A stretch of 44,641 nt of DNA from Cytidiella melzeri (lineage: Eukaryota; Basidiomycota; Agaricomycetes; Polyporales; Irpicaceae), in NCBI GenBank assembly GCA_022592445.1, contig JABYQR010000353.1, positions 1 to 44,641 on the forward strand. The letters run 5' to 3'. Under the pieces are notes generated by a model, which made no database searches, was not told where the DNA came from, and saw only the letters and a program-made list of their open reading frames with translations. The position numbers and the translations under genes were made by a program. Position 1 is the stretch's first letter. Every line of letters starts with the position of its first letter. Shown piece by piece: positions 1-10,964 of the stretch.

Positions 1-969
1 GGATCATCTTGTACAATAAATTGCACACATAATTGAAAGTGTTTTCCCATGTGTATAGACGTAAAATAATGTGCCCGATTGGCGGAATAGCGGCTGGGCC
101 GATTGTAGTGCACCTGCTCCCCTCCTGCCTCCCAAAACGTACAAAGCACCCTCCCACTGTGTAACCATTGAGCGCGGGCTTGGCGCGCCTATCCAGTCGT
201 TTAGAGCACCCTAAAAAGCAATAGTACAGGGTATTAAATCCCCCCCGCCGCTGATTCTGACGCTTCTAAGATGCTACAAAGGTGAGAAAAGGCGAAATTG
301 ACATGCTCCCAAGCACATATCTGCCTGTGGAGGTCCCTACAGGCTGGGGGACTGTAGAATTCATTCAGAATAATGTTTAACATACATGATTCAGTATGTA
401 CAATATTTTATTTGAAGGGGATTGAAGCCCTACAGCCCCAGATACATGAAAAAGCCGTCAGGAAGACCAGGATGTGCAGGCACAAAGCTTCATGAAACCA
501 GCTGTGCTCTCGGGTCATTTTCATGTATCTGGGGCTGTAGGGCTTCAATCCCCTTCAAATAAAATATTGTACATACTGAATCATGTATGTTAAACATTAT
601 TCTGAATGAATTCTACAGTCCCCCAGCCTGTAGGGACCTCCACAGGCAGATATGTGCTTGGGAGCATGTCAATTTCGCCTTTTCTCACCTTTGTAGCATC
701 TTAGAAGCGTCAGAATCAGCGGCGGGGGGGATTTAATACCCTGTACTATTGCTTTTTAGGGTGCTCTAAACGACTGGATAGGCGCGCCAAGCCCGCGCTC
801 AATGGTTACACAGTGGGAGGGTGCTTTGTACGTTTTGGGAGGCAGGAGGGGAGCAGGTGCACTACAATCGGCCCAGCCGCTATTCCGCCAATCGGGCACA
901 TTATTTTACGTCTATACACATGGGAAAACACTTTCAATTATGTGTGCAATTTATTGTACAAGATGATCC
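1..969. repeat. Perfect inverted repeat, 452-base arms, 65-base loop
   Basis: Bases 1-452 are the reverse complement of 518-969, and base n pairs with base 970-n. I compared the arms block by block, including a run of seven C (240-246) matched by seven G, and found no mismatch. The loop is 453-517. The repeat starts at the first base of the window, so it may extend further left. No coding frame in the arms looks real. It could be a natural inverted duplication or an assembly fold-back at a contig end; perfect identity means either very recent or artificial. Confidence 0.95.
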
Positions 970-2408
970 CATGTGTGGCCACCCATCTCTACTCTCCCCC
1001 ATGTTCAATGCATAGCACCTTCTCCTTTGTCTCAAATAACATGGTTTCTTCACCAATTCTTCGAATATGTATCCAAAATTAATTTAACAAAGCCACTAGA
1101 CGTTAGGAACAGTACATGTATATACAGAGGGCCAGACACCCCTGTGGCCACTACAGATCTGGCTACAGTGAGAGATCTATCAAGTAATTATTAAATCGGA
1201 CTTCATAATCGTATTCTACACACTCTATTACCCTATACAGCCAAAAAGAACTAAGTGAATCGAAGGGGAAGCCATGGAATCATACTATACAGCGCTCATC
1301 GTTGTAGACAGCGAGCGCGGGAGCGGGGACGTTGCCGGAGATAATCCGCGCGTGATTGATGGGAGATGCACGTCGTAGATGGTAGATGACATCCGGGTCA
1401 GGCTGACGTCATTCGCCTCGCCTTTTCGCTTTCATCACTCCTGTCTCACTATCATTGTTCGCCGTCCTTGCCGCTTCCTCTTGAAATGTTTCGTTCGCAG
1501 GTAATTCCCTTTTATATACAAAACATTCCTACCACCTACCGCTAACGCAATAGTATTACCTTTCGTTTGCTAGTAGCTCTCTCTCCAGACGGGCAAGTGG
1601 CCCTGCTAAATCAACCTCCAACGTTGATATCCTTGCAAGAATCCCAAACAAAACATTGCAACAAATACATAATACAGTGCTGAGGCAGGTGGACCATGGG
1701 GAACAGCCTGGTGTACAAGCAAACCAGGAACAAAGGGCCATGTGGAGCTTGTTCAAATCCATGAGGGAGTCTAACACTCCCATACCACCTCCTGAGCAGA
1801 TGTGGCCAATTAGACGTAAGAAAGCGAAGGGAGAACAATCTACAAGGGCGTAGTCACACACTGTATCTCTCGTAGCACAGTAGATGATCCCCGGATATGG
1901 CAGTGCAGGGATTGAAGTTTTTGCTATCCTCCATGAGCTGAGAGTACAAGTAGCTGCTGCTGTTGATGTATACGCTACTGTAGCAGATAGTACTGCCCAT
2001 GCACTATGTGGCTATACAGAGCACTGTAGAGTGAGCGCGAAAAAAAAGGCCCGTGTCTCCCTCAGAACGTCTGGATCCGAGACTAGCGTTTGTCTGCAAT
2101 CGGGTCGCCGTCTACTGTGTGACCTTGCTCTGTTCTCGACTTGGACCTCGGATGTTGGAACGCGAAACACTGGGGAGGAGGTTGAGTGCAATATGTGTTC
2201 AAGAGGCAGTCAAGGATGTACGGCTAGTGACGATGTTGTGGCCATTGAGATAGTACATTGGAACTCTATGTATGTACAGGGAGAACGAGCAACGAGAAGC
2301 ATCTACTGGTGAATAAAGATAATGTCCGGGTCGCGTAGAATGCACATTGAGAGGAAAAGTTAAGGAAACACAAGTTGATAATGCAATGTTTGGGGACAGA
2401 CAAACAGG
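970..2408. other. Intergenic region without a convincing gene
   Basis: Short open frames exist here (for example 1572-1853 plus and 1556-1861 minus), but none resembles a family I know, and a short ATG exon at 1486-1500 cannot be joined in frame to the following open frame. The part around 1400-1500 looks promoter-like, with a CRE-type site and a pyrimidine-rich stretch, so a small undetected gene is possible. Confidence 0.5.
1404..1411. promoter_or_regulatory. CRE/ATF-type palindrome TGACGTCA
   Basis: The 8-base palindrome TGACGTCA is the consensus binding site of ATF/CREB-type bZIP factors. It lies 75 bases upstream of an ATG at 1486 and is followed by a pyrimidine-rich stretch. No downstream gene could be confirmed, so a role is only inferred. 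Confidence 0.35.
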
Positions 2409-3645
2409 TTAAAGAACGGCAGGGAGGATTCGAACGAGGGTGTACCAAAGCTGGAGAGAGAGATACCACATCAGTCTGCCGTTCACTTTATCATTGGGCA
2501 GATGCCGTATGTAACACTCACATTGAAACTTGACATATTGACCACCCCAGACGATTTCTTCGTGGGAGACTGGTACCAGAAACGTATGCCGACGTACAAT
2601 CCGAGTAGCAGAGCACCAACGACTGCGAGAAATACAGCCTTGGCGGATGAGGTTCCGGACAGTGTTGTCAACGAGAGGAAGAGAGACCACATTGGGAGTG
2701 CGACGAGCGTGAAAAGCCTATTGAGTATGCCGGACGGTGGCACGGTGGGGACGGCTTTGCCGATGGGGAGGTCGAGTTTGTGAACGGGCGAGGCTGCGGG
2801 TCTGCGCGTGCGTAGGGTGTTCGAGTCGTGGACATGGAAGGTTGTTAGTGCGAGGAGCGGGTAAAGGTAGGTGATGGGAGTGGATGATCTGTGACCTGCG
2901 TGGAATTGTGAGCCTCTCAAGATACCTGAATAAAAGCGGCTCTGTCTCTACGTACCAATGAAGACGAGCACGGCGCTTTCTAAAACAACAAATAACGCGA
3001 CACGTAGCAAAGCCGTCATGAGCCAGCTCTTGATGAACTTCAACTCGTTCAAAGCGAGTATGATGACCATTGCTGCCATGCCTTGGATGGGAACGCCGTA
3101 GCGTAGGGACTGTGCCAAGCATACAGGGAGTAGAAGCCACCGCAGCGTCTCTGTGTGGGACTTTGTCGTGCGACCGGCAGGAATGGGCAGATGTGGGGCG
3201 GTCAATTTATCTTTGGTGGCGGAAAGGTATTGGGTGGCTGTGCCGTATTGGAGAAGATGAAGCAAGAGCCAGAATGCGGCGGATACGACGCGAGAGAGGG
3301 AGAGGGAAGGCGAAATGGCCCAGGCATACGAGATCTAGGTGATGCGAGTATTGAATTGGTAGTATGAGAGAATGGGAGAAGCGGCTTACAATGGGAAGGA
3401 GATACGCGTAGACGTCTGATGCGATGAAGAGAAAGAGCGTGTTGAGGTGAAACACAATGCTGGACAGAATGTATGGAACGAGCGCGGCTAGCTGCGAGAC
3501 AGAAAGCGGGCTATTTGAGTATACGCTGTGAGACTACGACACAGACACTGACAGTTGGATTGAATATGTTGTGGGCCTTGTTGAGCTCCGCTCGAGCGAC
3601 AGCAAAGGCGCGGCCAGCTTTTACGACGACGGAGGCGAGTGACAT
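2409..3645 (-). CDS. UbiA-type prenyltransferase-like membrane protein
   Basis: Five exons on the minus strand (3645-3553, 3491-3390, 3334-2956, 2895-2522, 2450-2409) give 329 residues, the usual size for UbiA membrane prenyltransferases. Several hydrophobic helices are visible. The stretch DKLTAPHLPIPAGRTT, followed by HTETLRW, matches the first UbiA signature (D-K-x-x-x-P-x-R-P-I-P-x-G-R), and HVHD ... PIGKAVPTVPP matches the second (D ... IGRKTVP). The Asp-rich metal and diphosphate-binding motifs look depleted: the usual N-x-x-x-D start is absent and the D-x-x-G-D spacing is replaced by an insertion. It could be a divergent prenyltransferase or an inactive paralogue; no aromatic or terpenoid partner genes lie nearby. 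The start is the first ATG, 31 codons before intron 1. MCD4 begins 884 bases away on the opposite strand. Confidence 0.75.
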
Positions 3646-4029
3646 GTTTGAAGTAGGGGAGATGGAAAGAGGATGTTGGGGTGAGGCTGGTTTATATAGG
3701 CGAGCGGGAGAGGAAATGATGACGTCTTGGATGTTGAGTGAGATGGGAGGAATTCAGGACGTCGTGGCGTTTAATGGAAGCAGTGCGCTCGTAGCATCCA
3801 ACCGAGCAACGACTTTGATTTGACCCGGACATGAAACTATTGCGAGGTCCCTGAAAGCAAGTGGCGATAAGGACACGCGGAACATTGACAAAGTTGACTG
3901 CAGGCATTGAGCGCGCGCAAAGAGGGTAAGCGCACCACCATTGCTGTCGAGAGGCACTCGAATACTTGTACCAGCCCGACTGGCTTGTTTGATGACGAGC
4001 ATTTTGAGAGAGTCGCAGTGCCAAAACAA

Positions 4030-4298
4030 ATGTCGTCGACGTACCCGACGATGCAACAAGTGACGACGTTGATACGAAGAATGCATCGTGCAGGACCAGA
4101 TCATTGGGAGCCATCAGAATCGCAGCTCAAAGTATGCAAAGGAGGTCAAGAAGTTCCCCAGCTGGCCGATTTAGAGGTAGACTCTGCGCATTCGTTAGTT
4201 CTCTGGAAAAGTACAAGCTACGACGACTCACCTGAGGTCTGCAAATCGCTGTTCCAGTACACAACAGCAATGATCAGAGCCTTGAAATCAGCAACATT
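4030..4298 (-). pseudogene. Decayed 3' fragment of a fucolectin-like gene
   Basis: Read on the minus strand, 4298-4232 encodes a segment containing ADFKALI and IAVVYWNSDL, matching exon 8 of lectin C at 35573-37234 (ADPKALT, IAVVYWNSDL). It still ends in a GTGAGT donor. After a short intron, 4183 onward matches exon 9 (VYL-stop-IGQ against VYFQIGQ), with CAA changed to TAA. About 4116-4030 matches exon 10 (DLVLHDAF against DLVLYDAF). Exons 1-6 are not seen, and exon 7 may survive weakly around 4370-4320. The fragment lies in the space between the divergent UbiA-like and MCD4 genes. Confidence 0.75.
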
Positions 4299-4528
4299 TT
4301 GCAGCAAAATGGAACGGTGTGTCACGAAACGACTATGAAATCGAAGACGTTGAGAACTTGTGCGAGAGCATCGTATCTCTCTAACAGGCGCATCTGATGG
4401 CGCATCAAATAATGCGCCACATCAAGACGCAAACGGACTCGGCGCAGAACACACATCTCTACTCTTGCCACCACAGCCATCACGACCTTCGCGACGTGCA
4501 AGAGGTCAAACCTCCTCGCGCAGCCATT

Positions 4529-7500
4529 ATGGCCTCTACACGACAACAATACCCCGTCGCCAAGCTGCTGCTCCTAGGGCTTGTCTTTCACTTAGTGTAC
4601 ATTGGCTCGGTATTCGACTGCTACTTCACAAGTCCCGTCGTCCATGGCATGAAGAGGTTCAAGACAGAAACCGCTCTTGCAAAACGGCTGGTTCTAATTG
4701 TTGGTACGCAAACCATACCAACAATACTGAACGAAGCATTCATTGTTGTCGCAGGTGACGGTCTACGCGCCGATTTACTGCTCTCTCTAAACCCGTTTCC
4801 GAACATCCCTGGGTCGCCGGAGGTCGTGGCACCGTATCTTAGGTCCATCATAGAGACGAAGGGCGCGTTTGGGATATCCCATACGCGGGTACCGACAGAA
4901 AGTCGTCCAGGACACGTAGCACTCATCGGTACGACATTAATGACTGTATGCTATATCATTTGCAATATATCTTTGGCTCACAGGAGGAATGTATGAGGAC
5001 GTATCAGCCGTGACAAGTAGCATAGTTTTTCTTTGTTCAAGGTCTTACGCTGACATTTGACCCTGTAGGAGGGTGGAAGACGAATCCGGTACATCAAGCA
5101 ACACATTCTTCATATACCTCAGTGCTGAGCTATTTCTGCAGGTCCATTTTGACTCGGTTTTTAACCAGTCCACCCATACTTTCTCATTTGGCTCACCCGA
5201 TATTCTACCTATGTTTGGTGAAGGAGCCACGCCAGGCAAAGTCGATATGTGGTGCTATCATGAAGATGAAGAAAATTTCACGAAAGGTTCACTCAACACT
5301 ATCCTATCCACTTCGAGACTACTGAATTCTCCTTAAGACGCAACATACCTTGATATTTGGGTCTTAGAGCACCTTCGATCATTGCTCCACAATGCAACGA
5401 CTAATGTAGAGCTGAATAAGCAATTACACGATGACAAGACGGTCTTCTTCCTGCACCTACTTGGCCTAGATACTACCGGTCACTCATATCGACCACATTC
5501 AAAGGTACGGGTTTCGGACGCAAGCTCGCTCTTAGCACACTGACTCTCATTCAAGGAATACATGACGAACATCCAAGTGGTAGATACCATCGTCAGACAA
5601 ACCGAAGCACTCTTCTCTGAATTCTACGGCGACGATCAAACAGCCTTTGTGTTCACCGCAGATCATGGAATGTCTGTTATTGGGAACCACGGAGACGGCG
5701 GTGAGTTGTGTCGTGGTGTGCAAAGCTGTTATACTCAATAAATGCCAAGTATGCAGACCCCGACAATACCCGTACACCATTAATTGCATGGGGCGCTGGC
5801 ATCCGAGGACCTCTACCTGACACAACTCCTTCTTCCCACGACGACTACTCAGCACCTTGGGGATTGACACATCTGTTGCGGCATGATGTCGAGCAAGCCG
5901 ATATTGCGGCACTTATGTCAGCTATCATTGGTACTGAGTGGCCTGTCAACTCAGTTGGCGTCATACCGGATGTGGACCAAACGCGTCCTGGGTACCTGTC
6001 ATCACTGGACACGGAAAAGGTACAAGCTGAAGCTGCTTTGGTCAATACCAAGGTTCGTGGTTGTTCTTTGTGTGCGGTTCAATCAAGCGCATCCATCTGA
6101 TGCTTAGCCTTTTATTCAGGTTATCTTGGAACACTATAGGGTCAAACACGGTACTGATTCCTTTGTGCTTACATTTGTTCTTTTCTGAGCTCGTTCCAAG
6201 AAATCAAGCGGAGCCACGCATTGTTCTACAAGCCTTACCCATACTTTACCGAGCATGGCGAGGTATCAGACCAGCCTGGCTCAGCCCAGATAGAAGGCAT
6301 CGAGGCCTTATTCCGAGGCCGTCGTTATAAGGACGTTCGCAAATTTTCCGCCGAGCTTCTCCAACACACGCTTGCAGGATTAAGATATCTCGAAACGTAA
6401 ATGTCTTCTAGCTCATCTACATCCAGCATCAGTATACTGAACCGATTGCCAGCTACGATCGAACACTCATACGAATCATAGTCACCTTTGCTTACCTAGG
6501 ATGGATAGCATACAGCGCTGCTCATTTCCTGCCCTCAGTGAACTCGGCTCGACATTCTCTCATCGACACAACCGCTGTCATCACACTTGTCGTGTCGTAC
6601 GGATTCTTTTGGCTACAGCACTCTCCCAGCACAATGTACCTCTACGTCGTGTTCCCTGTCTATTTCTGGCATCAAGCTCTGTCTCGTCTGGCGGACTACT
6701 TTGACAAGCTGATGGATACAGGGAAGCCAGGTCCAGTGCTCCCTATGAGCGGTTTTGTTTACACGGGTCTTGCGATCTTGGCCTTGGAAGGCATGGTGGT
6801 ACGAAACGTTGACGACCTCACTCTCAATGCAGTATGCTGAATTCTGTTTAAAGGTGGCTTACACTCACAGGTCCGTTTGGAGCGCCGGCTTTGCTGTCAT
6901 CGGCATATTGTGGCCAATATTCTGGCCTGCTCAAGGACGATCTGAGAACCGGAAACTACTTGCTGCGTGGGTCCTGGTCTGCCTCTCGACTGCACTCTTC
7001 CCACTCCTTTCCGTGGACAAACAGGAAAGTATACCGACGATGTGCGTATCTTCATGATATCGTCAAGTGGACATTCAGTGATACGCTCACAGACTTGCAG
7101 GTGGTGCATGCATGATGGGTGTTGGCGTTGTCGGAGCATACAGAGTACCTGATGACAAAGATCATGTAGGATTACGGCGTTTTATTCTGGCTCAAGCAAG
7201 TTCAGTTGAGCTTCTACTCTGAAAAGTTGCTGACTTGTATACCTAGACCGGCTTGATCGCTGCGAGCATGGTTGTAGCAGCCAGTTCAGCAGCTAAACTC
7301 CAGGCTAAGCTTGGCCTACCTCTCACTAACCAAGTTGCAGGCTGGATCGTGCTCGGTATGTCCCTGCGCGGCTCAGCTGCTCGTTCACTCTAAAACCAGG
7401 CTGTAGCGGTAGCGTCTGTTCTTCCATTTGCACCGAGCTTAGGACGGATGGAGCCTTCGTACAGGATCCTGACACTGTTCCTCGGGTTTTCCGTGTGTTT

Positions 7501-8411
7501 CGTCATCCTCTCAATCAGTGTCGAAGGACTGTTTTATTGTTCGTATACTGCTACCTTGGCCGTTTGGACCGAGGTGGAAGCTGCGCTGCGTCGACAGTCT
7601 TCTAGGAGTCCGGAGACTCAGAGGCAAGCAATTGGTGAACTGCAGCTCGAGGACATCCGAATAGCCGTCTTCTTCTTGTTCTTTGTTCAAGTTGCGTTCT
7701 TCGGCACAGGAAAGTACGTCACTGTCATTGTTGCTCAACGGTGTAGATGCCATCTTTACTGACTTAAAAACTAGTGTCGCATCGATATCGTAAGTCGTGT
7801 TTCCGCAAGGCCGGTCCAAAGTACAGTTGGCTCACATTATCATCTAGATCGTTTTATCTAGAACCGGTATACCGCCTCGTGCCGATATTTAGCCCGTTCC
7901 TCATGGCTGCACTGCTGGTGACGAGTTTTCATATCCTCTCGGTGGTATATCACACATGTTGACGGCGCCGTCTCGTCTAGATTTTCAAAATCGTCGCCCC
8001 TTATGTCATCCTCTCGGTATTCTTCGCAAGGCTTAACGCAAGACTCTCACTTCCACCTTTCAGCCTGTTCTTGATTGCACTGACTCTAACCGACGGTAAG
8101 TCTGTAGCATTGTCATTCACGCGACCACCCCACTCACACTTACACTCTGTAAAAGTCATGACTATGACTTTCTTCTTCAAAGTGACCGATACAGGTATGT
8201 ACGCTCGCGTGATTTGTTTTGCTGTGCATCTTGTCTTGAACGTCCCTGATGACGTCGCGTCTTAGGATCTTGGTTAGAGATTGGACAGACTATCAGCTTT
8301 TTCTGCATTAGCTCCCTACTGCTTGTATGGTCCGCGGGTATTTGCGCTCTAGGTGAACGTCTCTTGGCTGGTACAAGGGATGGCTCACTTTATCGTAGTA
8401 AAACAGTATAG
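4529..8411 (+). CDS. MCD4: GPI ethanolamine phosphate transferase 1 (MCD4/PIG-N)
   Basis: Transfers ethanolamine phosphate from phosphatidylethanolamine to the first mannose of the GPI anchor precursor, at the ER membrane. Twenty exons (4529-4703, 4755-4928, 4984-5016, 5069-5088, 5142-5286, 5338-5504, 5556-5700, 5757-6052, 6120-6150, 6201-6396, 6453-6798, 6854-7028, 7101-7195, 7247-7355, 7407-7713, 7775-7789, 7848-7917, 7981-8095, 8156-8194, 8266-8411) give 932 residues, close to the yeast protein. An N-terminal anchor helix is followed by [16 protein letters not shown] and [13 protein letters not shown] (metal and nucleophile region of the alkaline phosphatase fold), [19 protein letters not shown] and TADHGMS. 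The C-terminal half is multi-helix membrane domain. Intron 13 is GC-AG (7196-7246) and exon 16 is only 15 bases. The frame is intact. Confidence 0.95.
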
Positions 8412-9076
8412 TTGCAGCGTACAAGGCATTCAAAGATCCTGCTAGTATTTTATGCCGTTTTGTCGCTTGTGGTGATAAGCTTTCGTGATGGATAGGCAGT
8501 CGTTAATCTTGGGCAGTGAGCGCTGATTTCTTGCCTTGCGACTACCATACAGCCCAAGTGTTTTAAAACTTGCGTTCTGACTACAGGTTCGTTTTTTCTC
8601 TTCTCTCGTGTAATCACTACGCTCATACATACCTTTCTGCCAACGCCTTTCTAGATGGCAGCGATCATCGCATCGATTTGTTGTTTATCCACGATTGGAT
8701 GCAGACACGCGTCCGAACCAAGTTTTTCGCAAGCCCAGAGTCACTTGCTGCTTGCCTCGCTTCATGAAATATGCTTCTTAGAATTGGTCGGTCACATTCA
8801 TCAAGACCAACATGTACGTAGTGCTTCCGGCTACTTCGTTGCAGTGGACCCTTTCCAGGTACCCCAGGCGCCTGATATGCTGATACATTGTCCCTTCAAT
8901 CCGATCCAAATCAAGTATACCAAGAATGAAAATGATAAAGACATCTGCTTTTCGATAGGAGGAGGGAACTTCGTATTTAAAGTCCTAGTGCAAAATGTAA
9001 GGAGTATCGATCGACCTCTTCCCTTGAACCCAAGCAGTCAACATTACCGCGAGTTTCTTTTCCAGTTTTTGACACC
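8412..9076 (+). other. Intergenic region upstream of lectin gene A
   Basis: No supported gene. An open frame at 8655-9137 has no recognisable family and overlaps the lectin start. A TATTTAAA-like sequence near 8973 lies about 100 bases before the lectin ATG and is the best core-promoter candidate. Confidence 0.5.
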
Positions 9077-10724
9077 ATGGCTGGCACTGAAGTACGTGGC
9101 TTGCATATCGATGTCGTCTTTTGACTATAGCCTATAGCTTGACAACTTGGAACTATCGCAGGGACCTATTGCTATCTGTACTGCAGTAAACGACACTGGC
9201 GTGCGGCTGTACATGAAAATGCCAGATGGTACTGTGTTGGTGGAAAACAACGTCACAACTGAAAAGGAGATGCAAGTCGCACAGTCGGCTGATGACCTTG
9301 GTGGAGACTCTATGACTCGACCTCCAGCTTCTTTCGAATTCGCTGATCTTGTTCTGAAGCTACCCTGCAAGAAACCAAGAATTGGCATCGTTGTAAGAGT
9401 TTTCAATGACTATCACTGTGCGTGGGACATACCCTCATGCTCGTGGTTCTTCTACAGCCCAAACTACATGGTTGTGCGACCCCGAGAGCGCTTTGGCGGC
9501 ATGCTGGGTAGGAATCGTCTTCTCTCCGAGGCACACCCATATAGTTGAAGCAAACTGACTTGCACTTCACTGTCCGCAGAAGAACGAGAACGTGTCGCTC
9601 CTGTTCCACCAAGGCGAGGGTCGTATTCGCTACTGGACTGACGAACAGCTTCCGGGGGGTACCCCACAGGCAGTGGCCCCTAAACAGAAGAGCGCGACGA
9701 CGCTTTCTAGCGACAAATTCAAATGCACGAAGGGCAGCAAAATTGCGGTAGTCAACAACACGGACTCTTCGCAGTTTGCATTATTTTTTCAAGACGTAGA
9801 CGGAAACATTTGCTACAGGTCAGTCATATTGCCTTGCCTCGAAGGTACTCAAGTCTGAAGTGTACGACTCCCTAGTTCCGGAGATGCCAGCCTCAACTTC
9901 TCCGAACCTGTCCCATTGTGCAAAGCTGTCCAGGGCAGCGGACTTTCTGTTGCCGCATGGACAGGTGAGATACACTATTGAAAGAATTACCTGTGATTCG
10001 TTCTGGCTGATAAGCTTCGCAAGGGATTCGACACATGCGCCTTTATTACCAGGACGAAGACTTCGCGATCAAAGAAATGGCGCTCAACGAGAATCACGAA
10101 TGGTGCGTAGCGTCCTTGTGTTAGGCTTGGTGTAGTATTATGATGCTGGGTGGCCGTCAATCCTTTCACAGGGTCAAGGGAGCAACTGTCTCCACCGAGC
10201 CAAAGGCTCTCACCACCATCAGCGCCCTTCATTGGTACAGTAGCCAGACACACATGTCAGAGTTCAGGTGTGTAGACCTTCTGCCGAGAGAAATGTTGGC
10301 TGCTGGTTTGATTTAAGCACTAATGCACCTTGATCAGAACTTACTATCAGACTGGCCCTGTCAAGATTGCTGAGAGATGCTGCGGCCAAGGAACCAAATG
10401 GGCCTACAATACGTAAGTTCCCACCTCACACTCATTACAATGCCGAAAGCTAATGACTCGTCTAGCGGTACCACAGTTTTCAACACCTTTGTCGCCTCGT
10501 ACAACATTCACGCGTTTCTGCGATGCCTGAACGATGGGAACCCGGTGATCACGGTTTGGGGAGCGACCCAAGAACGAGTACGTGGTTTTCCATTGGTTTC
10601 CATATGACAGATCACGAGGTGAACCTCGTCTTAGGTGTTGGTCCAACGTGTCTACAATCATAGCAATGGATGGCTCGGGGCTACCTGTTACACGTTGCCC
10701 CGAACTCACCAAGATCGTCTCTAA
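9077..10724 (+). CDS. Fungal fucose-specific lectin-like protein, copy A
   Basis: Eleven exons (9077-9091, 9162-9300, 9360-9392, 9458-9507, 9580-9818, 9876-9964, 10024-10102, 10172-10267, 10338-10412, 10466-10577, 10635-10724) give 338 residues with no signal peptide, so probably cytosolic. Repeats of the beta-propeller blade pattern R-x-Y-x-Q ... E are seen (MRLYYQDEDFAIKEMA; RTYYQTGPVKIAERCC; NVSLLFHQGEGRIRYW), typical of the Aleuria-type fucolectin family. Exon order and phases match copies B and C, although sequence identity is modest, so this is the oldest diverged copy. Where copy C has CW after the blade glutamate, this copy has CC, so sugar binding at that blade may differ. A defence or fruiting-body role is usual for such lectins but is not shown here. 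Confidence 0.85.
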
Positions 10725-10964
10725 TCAGGAACAACTGGAAGCATCGGGAACTTACTGTGCGGCCGCTCCTTCGAAATCGATTTTGATCGTTTGTGAGCCT
10801 GGTCGCGACAGTCTAACGAGACCTATAGCTACCCAATGTTCACGCAAAATGAATTGGTATAGTCACAATACGGTTGAATGATATCTTCTTTGTTCCGGAC
10901 GGTGAAGCAAGTTCGTCTCGCCACTTGCGCGTGATGGTACTTACCATGCGACGCAGTGACAAAT

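Noticed and set aside
453..517. Idea that the palindrome loop is a sequencing hairpin adapter
   Set aside because: The loop is ordinary mixed sequence and does not match the adapter pattern I know, although an assembly artefact is still possible.
1486..1853. Possible small spliced gene starting at the ATG at 1486
   Set aside because: The available AG acceptors at 1573 and 1576 both lead to a stop within a few codons, and the longer downstream frame cannot be reached in phase.
2409..2440. Sequence resembling the T-arm of a tRNA (GTTCGAATCC on the minus strand)
   Set aside because: No acceptor stem, D-arm or anticodon arm can be folded upstream, and the bases encode the last residues of the UbiA-like protein.
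8655..9137. Open frame of about 160 codons before lectin A
   Set aside because: It overlaps the lectin start, has no family resemblance and no ATG-supported exon structure.
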